From Miltoncostaea marina (GTDB lineage Bacteria; Actinomycetota; Thermoleophilia; Miltoncostaeales; Miltoncostaeaceae), in the NCBI RefSeq assembly GCF_018141525.1, contig NZ_CP064655.1:2078501-2142500 (forward strand): a stretch of 64,000 nucleotides of DNA, in the 5' to 3' direction. The notes under the pieces are model-generated. The model worked only from the letters and a program-made list of their open reading frames with translations. It searched no databases and had not been told where the DNA came from. A program made the translations under genes and the position numbers. This document shows, piece after piece, positions 34,349-42,620 of the stretch (positions are counted from its first letter, which is position 1; each line of letters opens with the position of its first letter).

Positions 34349-35031
34349 CCCGGCCGGGCGATCCGATCCGGCGCGCGGCCCCCGCCGCCGTCGCGGCCGT
34401 CTTGGGCCTCGGCCTCGGAGTGGCACTGTCCCCCGACGGGGCCGCCCCACCCCAGGAGCCGGTCCTCGTCGTCGGCCCCTCAGCAGCCGACGAGGCGACC
34501 CCACCGACGGCTCCGCCGGCGAGGCGGCAGCGGGCCCCGCGGCCCGCGGCCCCGCTGGACGCCTCGGGCCCCGTGGTGGCGGCCACCACCCACCTGCGGG
34601 CGCTCGCCGACGAGCGGCTGGTGGGCGCCCCCGGCCGTCGGCGGGCGCTCGCGGTTCGGATCGCGACACCCGGTTACCGCGACGAGCTCGCGCGCCGGCT
34701 CGACGCCGCCTACCAGGCGCTGGAGGCCGGCTGGCCGGCGGGGACGCCGATCGTGTTCCGCGCCCATCCGCTCGGCTACCGGATCGAGCATCGGTCCGCG
34801 GGCAGGGCGACCGTCGCCGTCTGGAGTGCCGTCGTCCACCCCGGCGAGGACGGCACGGCGACTGTGGCGTGGACCCTCAGCCGCGCCGCGGTGCGCCGCA
34901 CGGCCGCCGGCTGGCGCCTGGAGCGCTACCTGCCCGACGAGCCGGGCCCGGCGCCGGCGTCCGCCGCGCCGGCCACCCCGGCGGCCGAGTTCGCCGCCAT
35001 CACGGCGACGCTCTCGCCCTACCGGCGCTGA
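34345..35031 (+). CDS. VirB8/TcpC-like conjugation protein
   Basis: 228 residues from GTG 34345: one N-terminal membrane helix (AAPAAVAAVLGLGLGVAL), a Pro-rich linker, then an NTF2-like domain (RIATPGYRDELARRLDAAYQAL ... TVAVWSAVVHPGEDGTATVAWTLSRAAVRRTAAGWRLERY). The arrangement is that of VirB8/TcpC scaffold proteins, which bridge inner membrane and wall in Gram-positive conjugation systems. Family assignment is by topology and context more than by motif. Confidence 0.65.
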   Translation: MTRPGDPIRRAAPAAVAAVLGLGLGVALSPDGAAPPQEPVLVVGPSAADEATPPTAPPARRQRAPRPAAPLDASGPVVAATTHLRALADERLVGAPGRRRALAVRIATPGYRDELARRLDAAYQALEAGWPAGTPIVFRAHPLGYRIEHRSAGRATVAVWSAVVHPGEDGTATVAWTLSRAAVRRTAAGWRLERYLPDEPGPAPASAAPATPAAEFAAITATLSPYRR

Positions 35032-35034
35032 CTG

Positions 35035-36519
35035 GTGCCGCGCCTGGCCGCCCTCCTCGCCGCCGTGCTCCTCGCCGGAGGCCTCGCGTTGGCCTCGTCG
35101 CCGCGCGCGGAGGCGCTGCCGAGCCCGTGCGACGCGCCCCTGATCGGCACCGTGTGCGACGCCGCCGGGGACGCAGCCGCCGCCGGCGTGCGCACGGCGG
35201 CCGACGGCATCCTCGGTGCCCTCACCGGCTGGGCGGGCGACGGCGCCCTCTGGCTGATCGGGCAGGTGGTGAAGGCGATCGACACGACCACCGGCGTCGA
35301 TGTCGACGCGCGCTTCTTCACCCGCCACTACGGTTTCATGGTCGGCGTCGGCGGCCTGCTCCTCCTGCCGCTGCTGCTTCTCGCCGTCGTGCAGGCGCTC
35401 GTGCGCGGCGACCCCGCGATCCTCGTACGCGCGTTCTTCCTGCAGCTCCCCGCCGCAGTGCTCCTTACCGGGTTGGCGGTGGCGGCCACTCGGACGGGGC
35501 TCGCGGTCACCGACGCCCTCTCAGACGAGCTCGCGTCGGGGATGGCGGCCGAGGCGGAGGGTTTCCGCAAGGCCTTCGGGGCGGTGGTCCTGTCGGCGGG
35601 CGTGATGCCCGCGTTCGTGGCGTTCCTCGTCGCGGTGGTGGTGGCCCTGGCGACGCTCGCGATCTGGCTGGAGTTGATCCTGCGGGCGGCCGGCATCTAC
35701 ATCGCCCTGATGTTCCTGCCGCTGTTCCTCGCGGCGATCGTGTGGCCGGCGAGCGCCCGCTGGGCCCGGCGCCTCGCCGAGCTCCTAGTGGCGCTGGTGC
35801 TGGCGAAGCTAGTGATGGTCGCATGCCTGTCGCTCGGCCTGTCGGCGATCGCCTCGGGCGAGGGTCCCGGGACGGTGCTCGCCGGCGCAGCGATCTTCGT
35901 GCTCGCCGCGTTCTCGCCGTTCGTGCTCCTCTCACTGATCCCGCTGGCGGGGGAAGCGGCCCACCTGAGCCGCCAGGGCCGCCCGGCGCTGGGCGGGGCG
36001 AGCGGCGGGGCGCTCGTCTGGCAGCAGGCGCGCTCGCGCATCACGGGCGCCGCCGCCGCGGGCGGCGGCGTGCGCGCCATGGTGCCCCTTCCGCTTGCCT
36101 GGCGCGGTTCCGGATCCGGTGTGCAAGCGGCGGGCGCCGGGCCCGGCGGGACAGCCGGCGGGCCGCGTGCACCGCAAGGCTCGGGCGTGTCCGCCGGCTC
36201 CGGGCGGGCACGCGCCGCTGGGGCGGCTGGGCCGCCCGGAGTCGGCGGCCCGAACGCCCAGCGGCCCTCGACCGCGCCGCGCGACACCGGCAATGCCCCG
36301 TCGGCCCAGACAAGCCGGCCGCCGGTCGATGAGTCGCCTGGAGCGCCAGCGGCTCCCGCGGCGGCGCGGCCCAGCGCCGGCGCGGCGGCCGCACCGGATC
36401 CGGCGGGCGGAAACTGGCTCGGCGGTCCCCCGACCAGACCGGCCGCCCGCCCGACCGGCGATGACGTCCCGCCGCCGCCCCCTCCGCGGCATCGCCCTCC
36501 CCTGGGCGGCGATGGCTGA
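35035..36519 (+). CDS. TrbL/VirB6-like membrane channel protein
   Basis: 494 residues starting GTG 35035: signal peptide, then about seven membrane helices (FMVGVGGLLLLPLLLLAVVQALV, LELILRAAGIYIALMFLPLFLAAIVW and others), then a 150-residue low-complexity Gly/Pro/Ala tail. The core matches TrbL/VirB6 polytopic proteins of type IV secretion. It overlaps the following SCO6880-type gene by eight bases. Confidence 0.8.
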   Translation: MPRLAALLAAVLLAGGLALASSPRAEALPSPCDAPLIGTVCDAAGDAAAAGVRTAADGILGALTGWAGDGALWLIGQVVKAIDTTTGVDVDARFFTRHYGFMVGVGGLLLLPLLLLAVVQALVRGDPAILVRAFFLQLPAAVLLTGLAVAATRTGLAVTDALSDELASGMAAEAEGFRKAFGAVVLSAGVMPAFVAFLVAVVVALATLAIWLELILRAAGIYIALMFLPLFLAAIVWPASARWARRLAELLVALVLAKLVMVACLSLGLSAIASGEGPGTVLAGAAIFVLAAFSPFVLLSLIPLAGEAAHLSRQGRPALGGASGGALVWQQARSRITGAAAAGGGVRAMVPLPLAWRGSGSGVQAAGAGPGGTAGGPRAPQGSGVSAGSGRARAAGAAGPPGVGGPNAQRPSTAPRDTGNAPSAQTSRPPVDESPGAPAAPAAARPSAGAAAAPDPAGGNWLGGPPTRPAARPTGDDVPPPPPPRHRPPLGGDG

Positions 36520-36919
36520 GCCGCGCCGCTACCGCTTCGGCCCGCTGGAGCCCGGGGGCGCCCTCGGCTTCATGAGCTGGGGGCAGCTGGGATGGCTCGC
36601 GTCGGGTGGCGTCGCCGCGGTCGTCGTGCTGCGCATGGTGGGCGGCGCGAGGGGCGGCCTCATCGCGCTCGCCTTGGCAGGCGGGAGCGCAGCCCTGGCG
36701 TTCGCGCCTGCGGGCGGGCGCAGCCTCTCCGCCTGGGCGCCCGTCGCGGGAGGCTTTCTGCGGCGCCGCCTCGTCGGCGAAGCCCGCTATCGCGCGGAGG
36801 GGCCGCAGTCTGGGTTGCCGGGCGGGTGCGATCTGCCGCCGGCGTTGTCGCAGATTCGCATCATCGCCGCGCCTGTCGTCGCATCGCGCGATGTCGCACA
36901 TCAGCCGGTGGGCAACGTA
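36512..36919 (+). pseudogene. Truncated SCO6880/PrgI-type transfer ATPase subunit
   Basis: From ATG 36512 the sequence MAEPRRYRFGPLEPGGALGF, a membrane pair (LASGGVAAVVVLRMVGGARG, LIALALAGGSAALAFAPAGG) and the start of the next domain resemble the N-terminus of SCO6880-type proteins, which are normally about 480 residues and precede a VirB4-like ATPase. After about 120 residues (near DLPPALSQIRIIAAPV) the similarity stops and the frame runs directly into a uracil-glycosylase-like protein. The rest of the transfer operon is absent. I infer a deletion with replacement by defence genes. Confidence 0.7.
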
Positions 36920-37723
36920 ATGACCGGAATCCTCGACGGTTCACCCGGGGGGTGCGAGCGCGTCATCCTTGCCCAGTGGGAACGCAGCTGTCCGCGGGAA
37001 GAGGTGGCGAGGCGTTGGCGGACGGAGCACCAGCTCCCCGAGCCATGGAGCGGCGACCTTGCTCGCGCGCGAGTGCTGTTCGTGTCGTCGAATCCGTCCG
37101 GCAGGTCATGGCGCCTCGGCACACGGATTGGTGTCCCCGGACCACCGGCGGCGTTCGCCGACCCCGCGCACCCGTCCCGCCGGCACGGCGGCGCGTTCCC
37201 CAGGGCGGGATGGCGAGACGATGAGATCGCCGACTACTTCAACGCACGGCTGGAACTCACGGTCAATCCGAGAGGATTCCACCGGATGCCCGACGGCAGC
37301 CGCGGTCCCTACCAGCGATTCTGGGGATGGGCGGCCGGCCGCGTCCGCGAGTTGATACCGGACGGCAGCCTCGCGCGAGACGCCTGCATGACGGAACTCG
37401 TCCGGTGCAAGTCGATAAGGGAGGAGGGCGTCGACGGCGCGCTCGCGACGTGCACCAGCCGATACCTTGAACCGACCCTCCGGCTCAGTCCGGCGCGCGT
37501 CGTCATCGCAGTCGGGAAGAAGGCGCGCTCCCAATTGTCCGTCTCACTCGGCGAGCTGTCCGAGCCCCGGATGGTGGCAGGCCTCCAGCGCGTCATCATC
37601 GGGCTGGCCCACCCCTCATCTGCCGAGAGCCCGAAGAGGATCTCCCAGGCGGGGACTGCCGACCAACGCCAGTATGCAGCCGCGCTCGCGCAGGAAGGCG
37701 TATCAGAGCTCGATGAGCAATGA
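36920..37723 (+). CDS. Uracil-DNA glycosylase-like protein
   Basis: 267 residues from ATG 36920, in the same frame as the truncated transfer gene, so a fusion product is also possible. RARVLFVSSNPSGRSWRLG (the NPS/NPG-type motif), a central segment with acidic DDEIADYFNARLE, CMTELVRCKS and a C-terminal GLAHPSSAESP (the HPSS motif) fit the UDG superfamily fold. The catalytic Asp/Glu is not certain. Relatives of this type occur in defence islands, where they may act on phage DNA with modified bases. Function inferred. Confidence 0.6.
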   Translation: MTGILDGSPGGCERVILAQWERSCPREEVARRWRTEHQLPEPWSGDLARARVLFVSSNPSGRSWRLGTRIGVPGPPAAFADPAHPSRRHGGAFPRAGWRDDEIADYFNARLELTVNPRGFHRMPDGSRGPYQRFWGWAAGRVRELIPDGSLARDACMTELVRCKSIREEGVDGALATCTSRYLEPTLRLSPARVVIAVGKKARSQLSVSLGELSEPRMVAGLQRVIIGLAHPSSAESPKRISQAGTADQRQYAAALAQEGVSELDEQ

Positions 37724-37906
37724 CGATGTCCACGACGCTTGACACGCCGGCGTCGGATCTCTCGCCACAGCGAGCCGGTCGTTGACGCCACAGCACCTTG
37801 ATTGCGTGCCCCGGGCGCCCGACTGCTTCGCATGCGGCGTCGGCGACGTCGGGCAGTTTCTAAGCGGGCCGTTGACGTCCTACGCGTCGCGGGCCAGTGT
37901 GTCCGT

Positions 37907-37933
37907 CCGGACGTCCGGCTGCACCTTGGTGCA
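37907..37933. terminator. Two adjacent palindromes between convergent genes
   Basis: CCGGACGTCCGG (37907-37918) and TGCACCTTGGTGCA (37920-37933) are side by side in the 255-base gap between the glycosylase-like gene and the DISARM-like operon, which converge here. They could form hairpins on both strands. The rest of this gap shows no gene. Confidence 0.35.
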
Positions 37934-37978
37934 AGTGTGTGGGCATGAGACTGGCGTCCGGCGGTGCTGCGGATGCGG

Positions 37979-39688
37979 TCAGGGGCCGTCAGCGTCCGGT
38001 GGATCGGCGGCGGGGGCCGCATCGGTGTCCGCGAGCATCCGCCTGAGCCTGTCTTCGAGCTCCTCGGGGAGAGGCGTTGACCGCAGCCTCCGAAGGAAGT
38101 GCTCACGCTCGATGCGTCGCTCGACGGTGGCGTTGCCGAGGAAATCGAACGCGATCGCCTTCTTCGCCGGGTCGTACCGGAGCGAGTCCACGCCGAGCGG
38201 AAGGAACACGGTCGAACGCACGCACTCACCCCACCCGAGCGTCCGAGCGAGCTCGAGGGCCACGGGTTTCGCCGGCTCGGTGTCCAGATCGAGGGCTTCG
38301 AGGAGGTCCACGAGGCTTGGCGCCGGGAGTTCGACCTGGAGGAGTGTCGTCCCGCGGAAGACGACTCTGGAAGCGGCCCGGCCGGCGTCGTCGCGGAGGG
38401 TCTCGGTCTCGACATCGAGATCGGTGGGCTCCCCTTGCAGCAGCAACTCCGCCTTACGCGCCAGGAGCCGGTCAAGCGCCGCGGCACGCAGAGAGACGTC
38501 GAGGCGCCGCCGGCCGACCAACGTACCTACGAGCGCACCAGCCGTCAGCGCGCTCCATGCGTCTTGTGGCCGCTCCTCTCGCAGGAACGTCAGGAGCCGT
38601 CGGGGGTCTGGACGCAGGAGCGCATACAGACCGCCCCGGGCGGTGGACAGCGGTATCCCGGGGTCGTCGACTATGAGGTCCGCGCGGGTGTCGAGAACGG
38701 CCTCCACGCGGTCCATGGAGGTCTTGATCGCCTCGGCGTCAGCCTTGCGCGGGCGCCCTTTCAGGGCGATCCGGCGCGCCTCCGAGAGCACGTCCGCGTT
38801 ACGGAACCCGGTCGCACGCCCGACGCCCGCTAGGGCCTGTGCGAGTCCCAACAGGAGCCGCGGCTCCGCTTCGCGGGGGGCAGCCGATTGCGACCACAGG
38901 ACCTCCGCCGGGTTCAACCAGGGCGGCCAATCGGATCGGGCGGCCGGGCTGGCGCCGGGGTCGCCCCCGCCGAGGACCGTGGCGTAGCCCTCGACCGACT
39001 CCGGGTAGAGGGCGACGACGTTCGCGAGGTTAGCTTCGGAGCCGCCCAGGCCGTCGCAACGCCGGAACGACGCGCCGAGATCGGGTCCGCGGTGGAGTCC
39101 GCCGAGCCAGTCCGTGAGGCGTCCCGCGATGCCAGACGCTCCAGCGAAGAGCCACGGCGAGACCGCGTATCGGAACCTGTCGTGCGCCACGTTCTCGTAC
39201 GAGCTCAGGCGATGCTCGGTCAACTCGGCATCCGAGCGGAAGTGGACGACCGCGTCCCCCACGGCGAGGGCGCCCTCTACGGCGAGGGCGGCTGGTGGGC
39301 TGTCAGTCAAGCCGGCCGTCTGCTCGTCCCCTTCGAGTCGCTCCGCCTGAAACGTCCTCCTCGCCGTGAACTGCAGGATCACGGGGAAGGCCCCCGGGTC
39401 GTCGGCCTCGGTCACGAGCGCTGCCGTCCGAGGATCGACCGGGCCCGTGAGGAGGACCACCCGACCGGGGCAGAGCCGAAGGAGGTCGTCGTAGTACTTG
39501 TCGAAGGCCTCGACGGGCGCGAGAAGCCCCGACGACTGGATCTCCAGGAGGTTGTATCGGTTGGTGAGGAAGAGGTACTCCTGCGGTCCGAGCGGCGTCG
39601 ATCCGGTCGGCTCCTCCTGCGGGGCGGGGTCCCGCTCCTCCGCCTGGCCCTCGAGCGCCAGCTGGTGTTCGGCTCCGGTCACTTCCAT
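37979..39688 (-). CDS. Unknown protein, last gene of DISARM-like operon
   Basis: 569 residues, no family recognised. The N-terminal part (PLGPQEYLFLTNRYNLLEIQ, SSGLLAPVEAFDKYYDDLLR, RVVLLTGPVD) is well formed and the central and C-terminal parts are alpha/beta and acidic, ending in a charged helix (REHFLRRLRSTPLPEELEDRLRRMLAD). There are no membrane segments and no nuclease or PLD motif, so it is not DrmC. It overlaps the UvrD-like gene by 10 bases and is the fifth gene of the operon. As the one uncharacterised member it is a candidate effector or sensor. Confidence 0.8.
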   Translation of the reverse strand: MEVTGAEHQLALEGQAEERDPAPQEEPTGSTPLGPQEYLFLTNRYNLLEIQSSGLLAPVEAFDKYYDDLLRLCPGRVVLLTGPVDPRTAALVTEADDPGAFPVILQFTARRTFQAERLEGDEQTAGLTDSPPAALAVEGALAVGDAVVHFRSDAELTEHRLSSYENVAHDRFRYAVSPWLFAGASGIAGRLTDWLGGLHRGPDLGASFRRCDGLGGSEANLANVVALYPESVEGYATVLGGGDPGASPAARSDWPPWLNPAEVLWSQSAAPREAEPRLLLGLAQALAGVGRATGFRNADVLSEARRIALKGRPRKADAEAIKTSMDRVEAVLDTRADLIVDDPGIPLSTARGGLYALLRPDPRRLLTFLREERPQDAWSALTAGALVGTLVGRRRLDVSLRAAALDRLLARKAELLLQGEPTDLDVETETLRDDAGRAASRVVFRGTTLLQVELPAPSLVDLLEALDLDTEPAKPVALELARTLGWGECVRSTVFLPLGVDSLRYDPAKKAIAFDFLGNATVERRIEREHFLRRLRSTPLPEELEDRLRRMLADTDAAPAADPPDADGP

Positions 39689-40773
39689 TCGATGAGCTCC
39701 TCCGGCAAGCGGCTCCTGATCCTCGGCTCACCCTGCCCGGACGAGGCGAGGAACAGCGACTCACGGGCTCGGGAGAGCATGACGTAGAGCTGCATGTCGG
39801 TGAGCTCCTTGTGCCACCCGTCGATCCCTTGGAGCTCGGGGATGAACACCGCGTCGAACTCGAGCCCTTTCGTGCTGGGGTAGTTCACGATCTTCACGCC
39901 GGGTGTGTCGAAATCCAGGAGGTCGGCATCGGCGCCTTGGCCGCCGATGTACGCCTGGACGCTGTTCTTCGTCTTTCCGCTCAGTCGGTTGACGAACTGT
40001 TGCTGGACCTTCTTGGTGGACGTGAACACGCCGATCTCGAGGTCGCTGTTGGCCCGCTCGAACCGCGCGATGAAGTCGACGGTCGCCGCGAGTGACGGGA
40101 ATCGTGTCATGGCGGGCTTCTCGCCTCGTCTGGTAGGTGGCTCGGCGACGCCGGTTGTCGAGTTCGCAGCGAAGGTGTCCGCGAGCGCTGCGACTTCATA
40201 GGTATTCCGATAGTTCCGCGTCAACTTGTGAAGCCGGTCGCCGAAGTCGCCATACGCCTGGATGTCCTTGATGGTCGAGTTGCGCTCAGTGATGCGCTGG
40301 TTCTCGTCGGCGAAGACGGTGAGGTTGGTGGCCAGGAGTCGTGCCAGCACGTAGAACTCCTTCGGCACGTCCTGTCCCTCGTCGATGATGAGGTACGGGA
40401 TCTCGCCATCGGTCGGCGGATCGGCGTTGACCCGCGTGAGGACCGTCGGCCAGTCGTAGACGTATGGCTCAACGGTCGGCGGGGCCGTCCCGTACTTCCG
40501 CCGGTAGAAGCGCGAGAACCACGAGTGGAAGGTCGTCACGACCCCGTCGATCCCGAGTTCCTGGATCGCTGCGTCCGTGTACTGCGACAGCAGCCGTGAG
40601 TGCGTGATGACGAGGACTTTCGATCCCAGTTTGTGAAGGCGTTGCGCCCGATAGAGCGCCATGACCGTCTTGCCGGTACCGGGCGGGCCCACCACGAGGT
40701 GACTGCCGCTCAGCGGCAGGTTGTTGACCCGGTCCTGTTCCTTCGACAAGTCCTGGTAACTCGGGAGCCTCAC
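39679..40773 (-). CDS. UvrD-like superfamily 1 helicase/ATPase
   Basis: 364 residues from GTG 40773, coupled to drmB. Walker A VVGPPGTGKTVMAL (about residue 30), motif Ia VITHSRLLSQYT, motif II LIIDEGQDVPKEFY, motif III ADENQRITERN, motif IV-like LTRNYRNTYEVAALA, motif V STKGLEFDAVFIPEL and motif VI LYVMLSRARESLFLA give a complete but compact SF1A helicase core. It lacks the usual 1B/2B insertions of UvrD/PcrA. Likely a DNA translocase in the defence operon. Confidence 0.88.
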   Translation of the reverse strand: MRLPSYQDLSKEQDRVNNLPLSGSHLVVGPPGTGKTVMALYRAQRLHKLGSKVLVITHSRLLSQYTDAAIQELGIDGVVTTFHSWFSRFYRRKYGTAPPTVEPYVYDWPTVLTRVNADPPTDGEIPYLIIDEGQDVPKEFYVLARLLATNLTVFADENQRITERNSTIKDIQAYGDFGDRLHKLTRNYRNTYEVAALADTFAANSTTGVAEPPTRRGEKPAMTRFPSLAATVDFIARFERANSDLEIGVFTSTKKVQQQFVNRLSGKTKNSVQAYIGGQGADADLLDFDTPGVKIVNYPSTKGLEFDAVFIPELQGIDGWHKELTDMQLYVMLSRARESLFLASSGQGEPRIRSRLPEELIEWK

Positions 40774-42620
40774 CGCTCTCCAGTCGTCACCGCGAGGACC
40801 CTCGAGTCCTTGAGGAGATCCGCGAGCACGTCCTCGAAGAATCCGGTGACGCCTCGGCCCGGATTCCCGACCACGAGCGACCGGTCGAGGAGCCGGTTGC
40901 CCGACTCGCAGCTCGTCTCCGGAAGGAGACAGCACCCGTGGCAGGCCGCGAGGTTCAGCGAGCCGAAGCCTTGCCCCGGGTTCTCGCTGCACAGCGGGTC
41001 GGTGGAGCACCACGCCCCGCGCTCGAGGGCCCGGATGACGGTGGGAGCGAGGCGACCCGGACGGCCCTGATCGACAAGGCCCCCCATCGTGCCCTCGACG
41101 TCACCGGCGGCGGTGTAGACGAGGACCCCCGCTTGCGGGTCGCCCTGCGACGCCGTCCGACTGTAGATGCGCTCCTGCAGTGACGCTGCCGAATACCCGC
41201 ACTCGAAGACCAACTGCCGGATCAGGAGGTGCGCGAAGGTGTGCAGCATCACGTAGCGTGCGGTCGCGACTGGGAGCCGCCCGCCCACGAGCGAGCGTTG
41301 CCGTCGGGCCTCGAGCAGCTCGCCGACCGCCGCGGCACCGAGCTCCCACCGTGAGACGGCCGCCTCGTCGAACGCGATGAAGACGCCCTCCCCGAACACC
41401 TCGACACCCGGTCGCCAATCGATGGCGGCGCCCAGGTCTGCCGGCACGGCGCGGGCGCCCGGCTCGTAGCGGCTGAACGATACGAGGGCCCGGACTTCAC
41501 GGAGTCGGACGGCTAGCTGCACGGATTCGACGAGCTCGTCCAACCGTCGCTCGACGGCGGACCCGTCGTCGGGCCTGAGCAGCGGCACGGCTTCCCGGAT
41601 GAACGTCGATCTGGGGTGGTAGTCGCGTGGCTGTGCGGTGAGCGCCTTCCACTCGCCGGTGAGGATGTCGTCCTCGTCCCCAGACGCGGGCGCGTTCGCG
41701 GTCGTCTCATCCCGTAGGGCGCGCCAGACGACTTCGTCCTCGCACTCGATCTCGACGGCGATCGCGTGCACGAGGATCGGTGTGGCCGGGCCGTCGGGGG
41801 CGTTGACGATGGCGGGGAAGTTCGGGTGGGACTTGAGCTTCAGGACGAGGTCGCCGTAGGGGTCGTAGTCGGACTCCGGCGGGATGTCCAGGGCGCTTGC
41901 CGTGTTCGCGAAGTACACGTTGGTCGCGCCCCGCTGGACGACCTGGAGTAGTCGTCCGCACGGCTCGCCCTGGTCGGCGCGTTGCCAGGGCTGCGTTCCG
42001 TTGCAGTGCACCGCCTCGGGGCTCCGGGCGGCGAGCGCCCGCAGGCTGTCCTTCGCGGAGATCCCGTTGAGGCTGCGCCGTGCACCGCACTTGCCGCAAC
42101 GGACGGAGAGGGAGTCGAGTCCCCCTGTGCCGCGCTCCGCGGAGTCGAGGTACAGGTTCGGCGAATTGCACTGTTTCTGTGCGGGTTCTCTGGCCGTGGA
42201 GTGAGCCCAGTCGCGCCAGGGCACGTCGGTCATGTGGCCTTGGTCGCACACGGCGACGAAGCGCATCGGGACCAGTTGCGGGGTCCGGACGCACTGGCCG
42301 CAGCGCGCCGGCTCACCGGACTCCTCCCAGTCGCGGCGCCAGAAGACGACCGCGCGACACGAGGGGCAGAAGAGGACGCGCGGGAACCGCACGAAGGGCA
42401 GGCCCCGGCTCGACGCCTGGCCCCGCGACCACACCGGTGCGCTGCGGAAGCCAGCGACGTTGAGCTGACGCGCGAGTCGGTCGAGGTGGAGGGCATCGCC
42501 GCGTGCACCCCACCACCTGACGTCGGCGGCGACGAAAGACTCGCCGAGCAGGTCGAAGATCGCGCCGACGCCAAACGGCGCGACCGTCTGTGACTGGCGC
42601 ATCCGGCGTTCAACGGTCAC
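40770..42620 (-). CDS. drmB: DISARM protein DrmB (DUF1998)
   Basis: 616 residues from GTG 42620. The start RRMRQSQTVAPFGVGAIFDL is typical of DrmB. Two zinc clusters follow (FCPSCRAVVFW...CGQC and VRCGKCGARRSL). The C-terminal DUF1998 domain has HTFAHLLIRQLVFECGYSAASLQ and a cysteine set (STDPLCSENP, CHGCCLLPETSCE). In DISARM, DrmB partners the helicase DrmA to form the core that recognises and blocks incoming unmodified DNA. It overlaps drmA by four bases. Confidence 0.88.
   Translation of the reverse strand: MTVERRMRQSQTVAPFGVGAIFDLLGESFVAADVRWWGARGDALHLDRLARQLNVAGFRSAPVWSRGQASSRGLPFVRFPRVLFCPSCRAVVFWRRDWEESGEPARCGQCVRTPQLVPMRFVAVCDQGHMTDVPWRDWAHSTAREPAQKQCNSPNLYLDSAERGTGGLDSLSVRCGKCGARRSLNGISAKDSLRALAARSPEAVHCNGTQPWQRADQGEPCGRLLQVVQRGATNVYFANTASALDIPPESDYDPYGDLVLKLKSHPNFPAIVNAPDGPATPILVHAIAVEIECEDEVVWRALRDETTANAPASGDEDDILTGEWKALTAQPRDYHPRSTFIREAVPLLRPDDGSAVERRLDELVESVQLAVRLREVRALVSFSRYEPGARAVPADLGAAIDWRPGVEVFGEGVFIAFDEAAVSRWELGAAAVGELLEARRQRSLVGGRLPVATARYVMLHTFAHLLIRQLVFECGYSAASLQERIYSRTASQGDPQAGVLVYTAAGDVEGTMGGLVDQGRPGRLAPTVIRALERGAWCSTDPLCSENPGQGFGSLNLAACHGCCLLPETSCESGNRLLDRSLVVGNPGRGVTGFFEDVLADLLKDSRVLAVTTGER

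Noticed and set aside
36512-37723. Reading 36512-37723 as one functional fused protein
   Set aside because: The first part has the features of a membrane transfer protein and the second is a soluble glycosylase-like fold with its own ATG; a chance in-frame junction is simpler.
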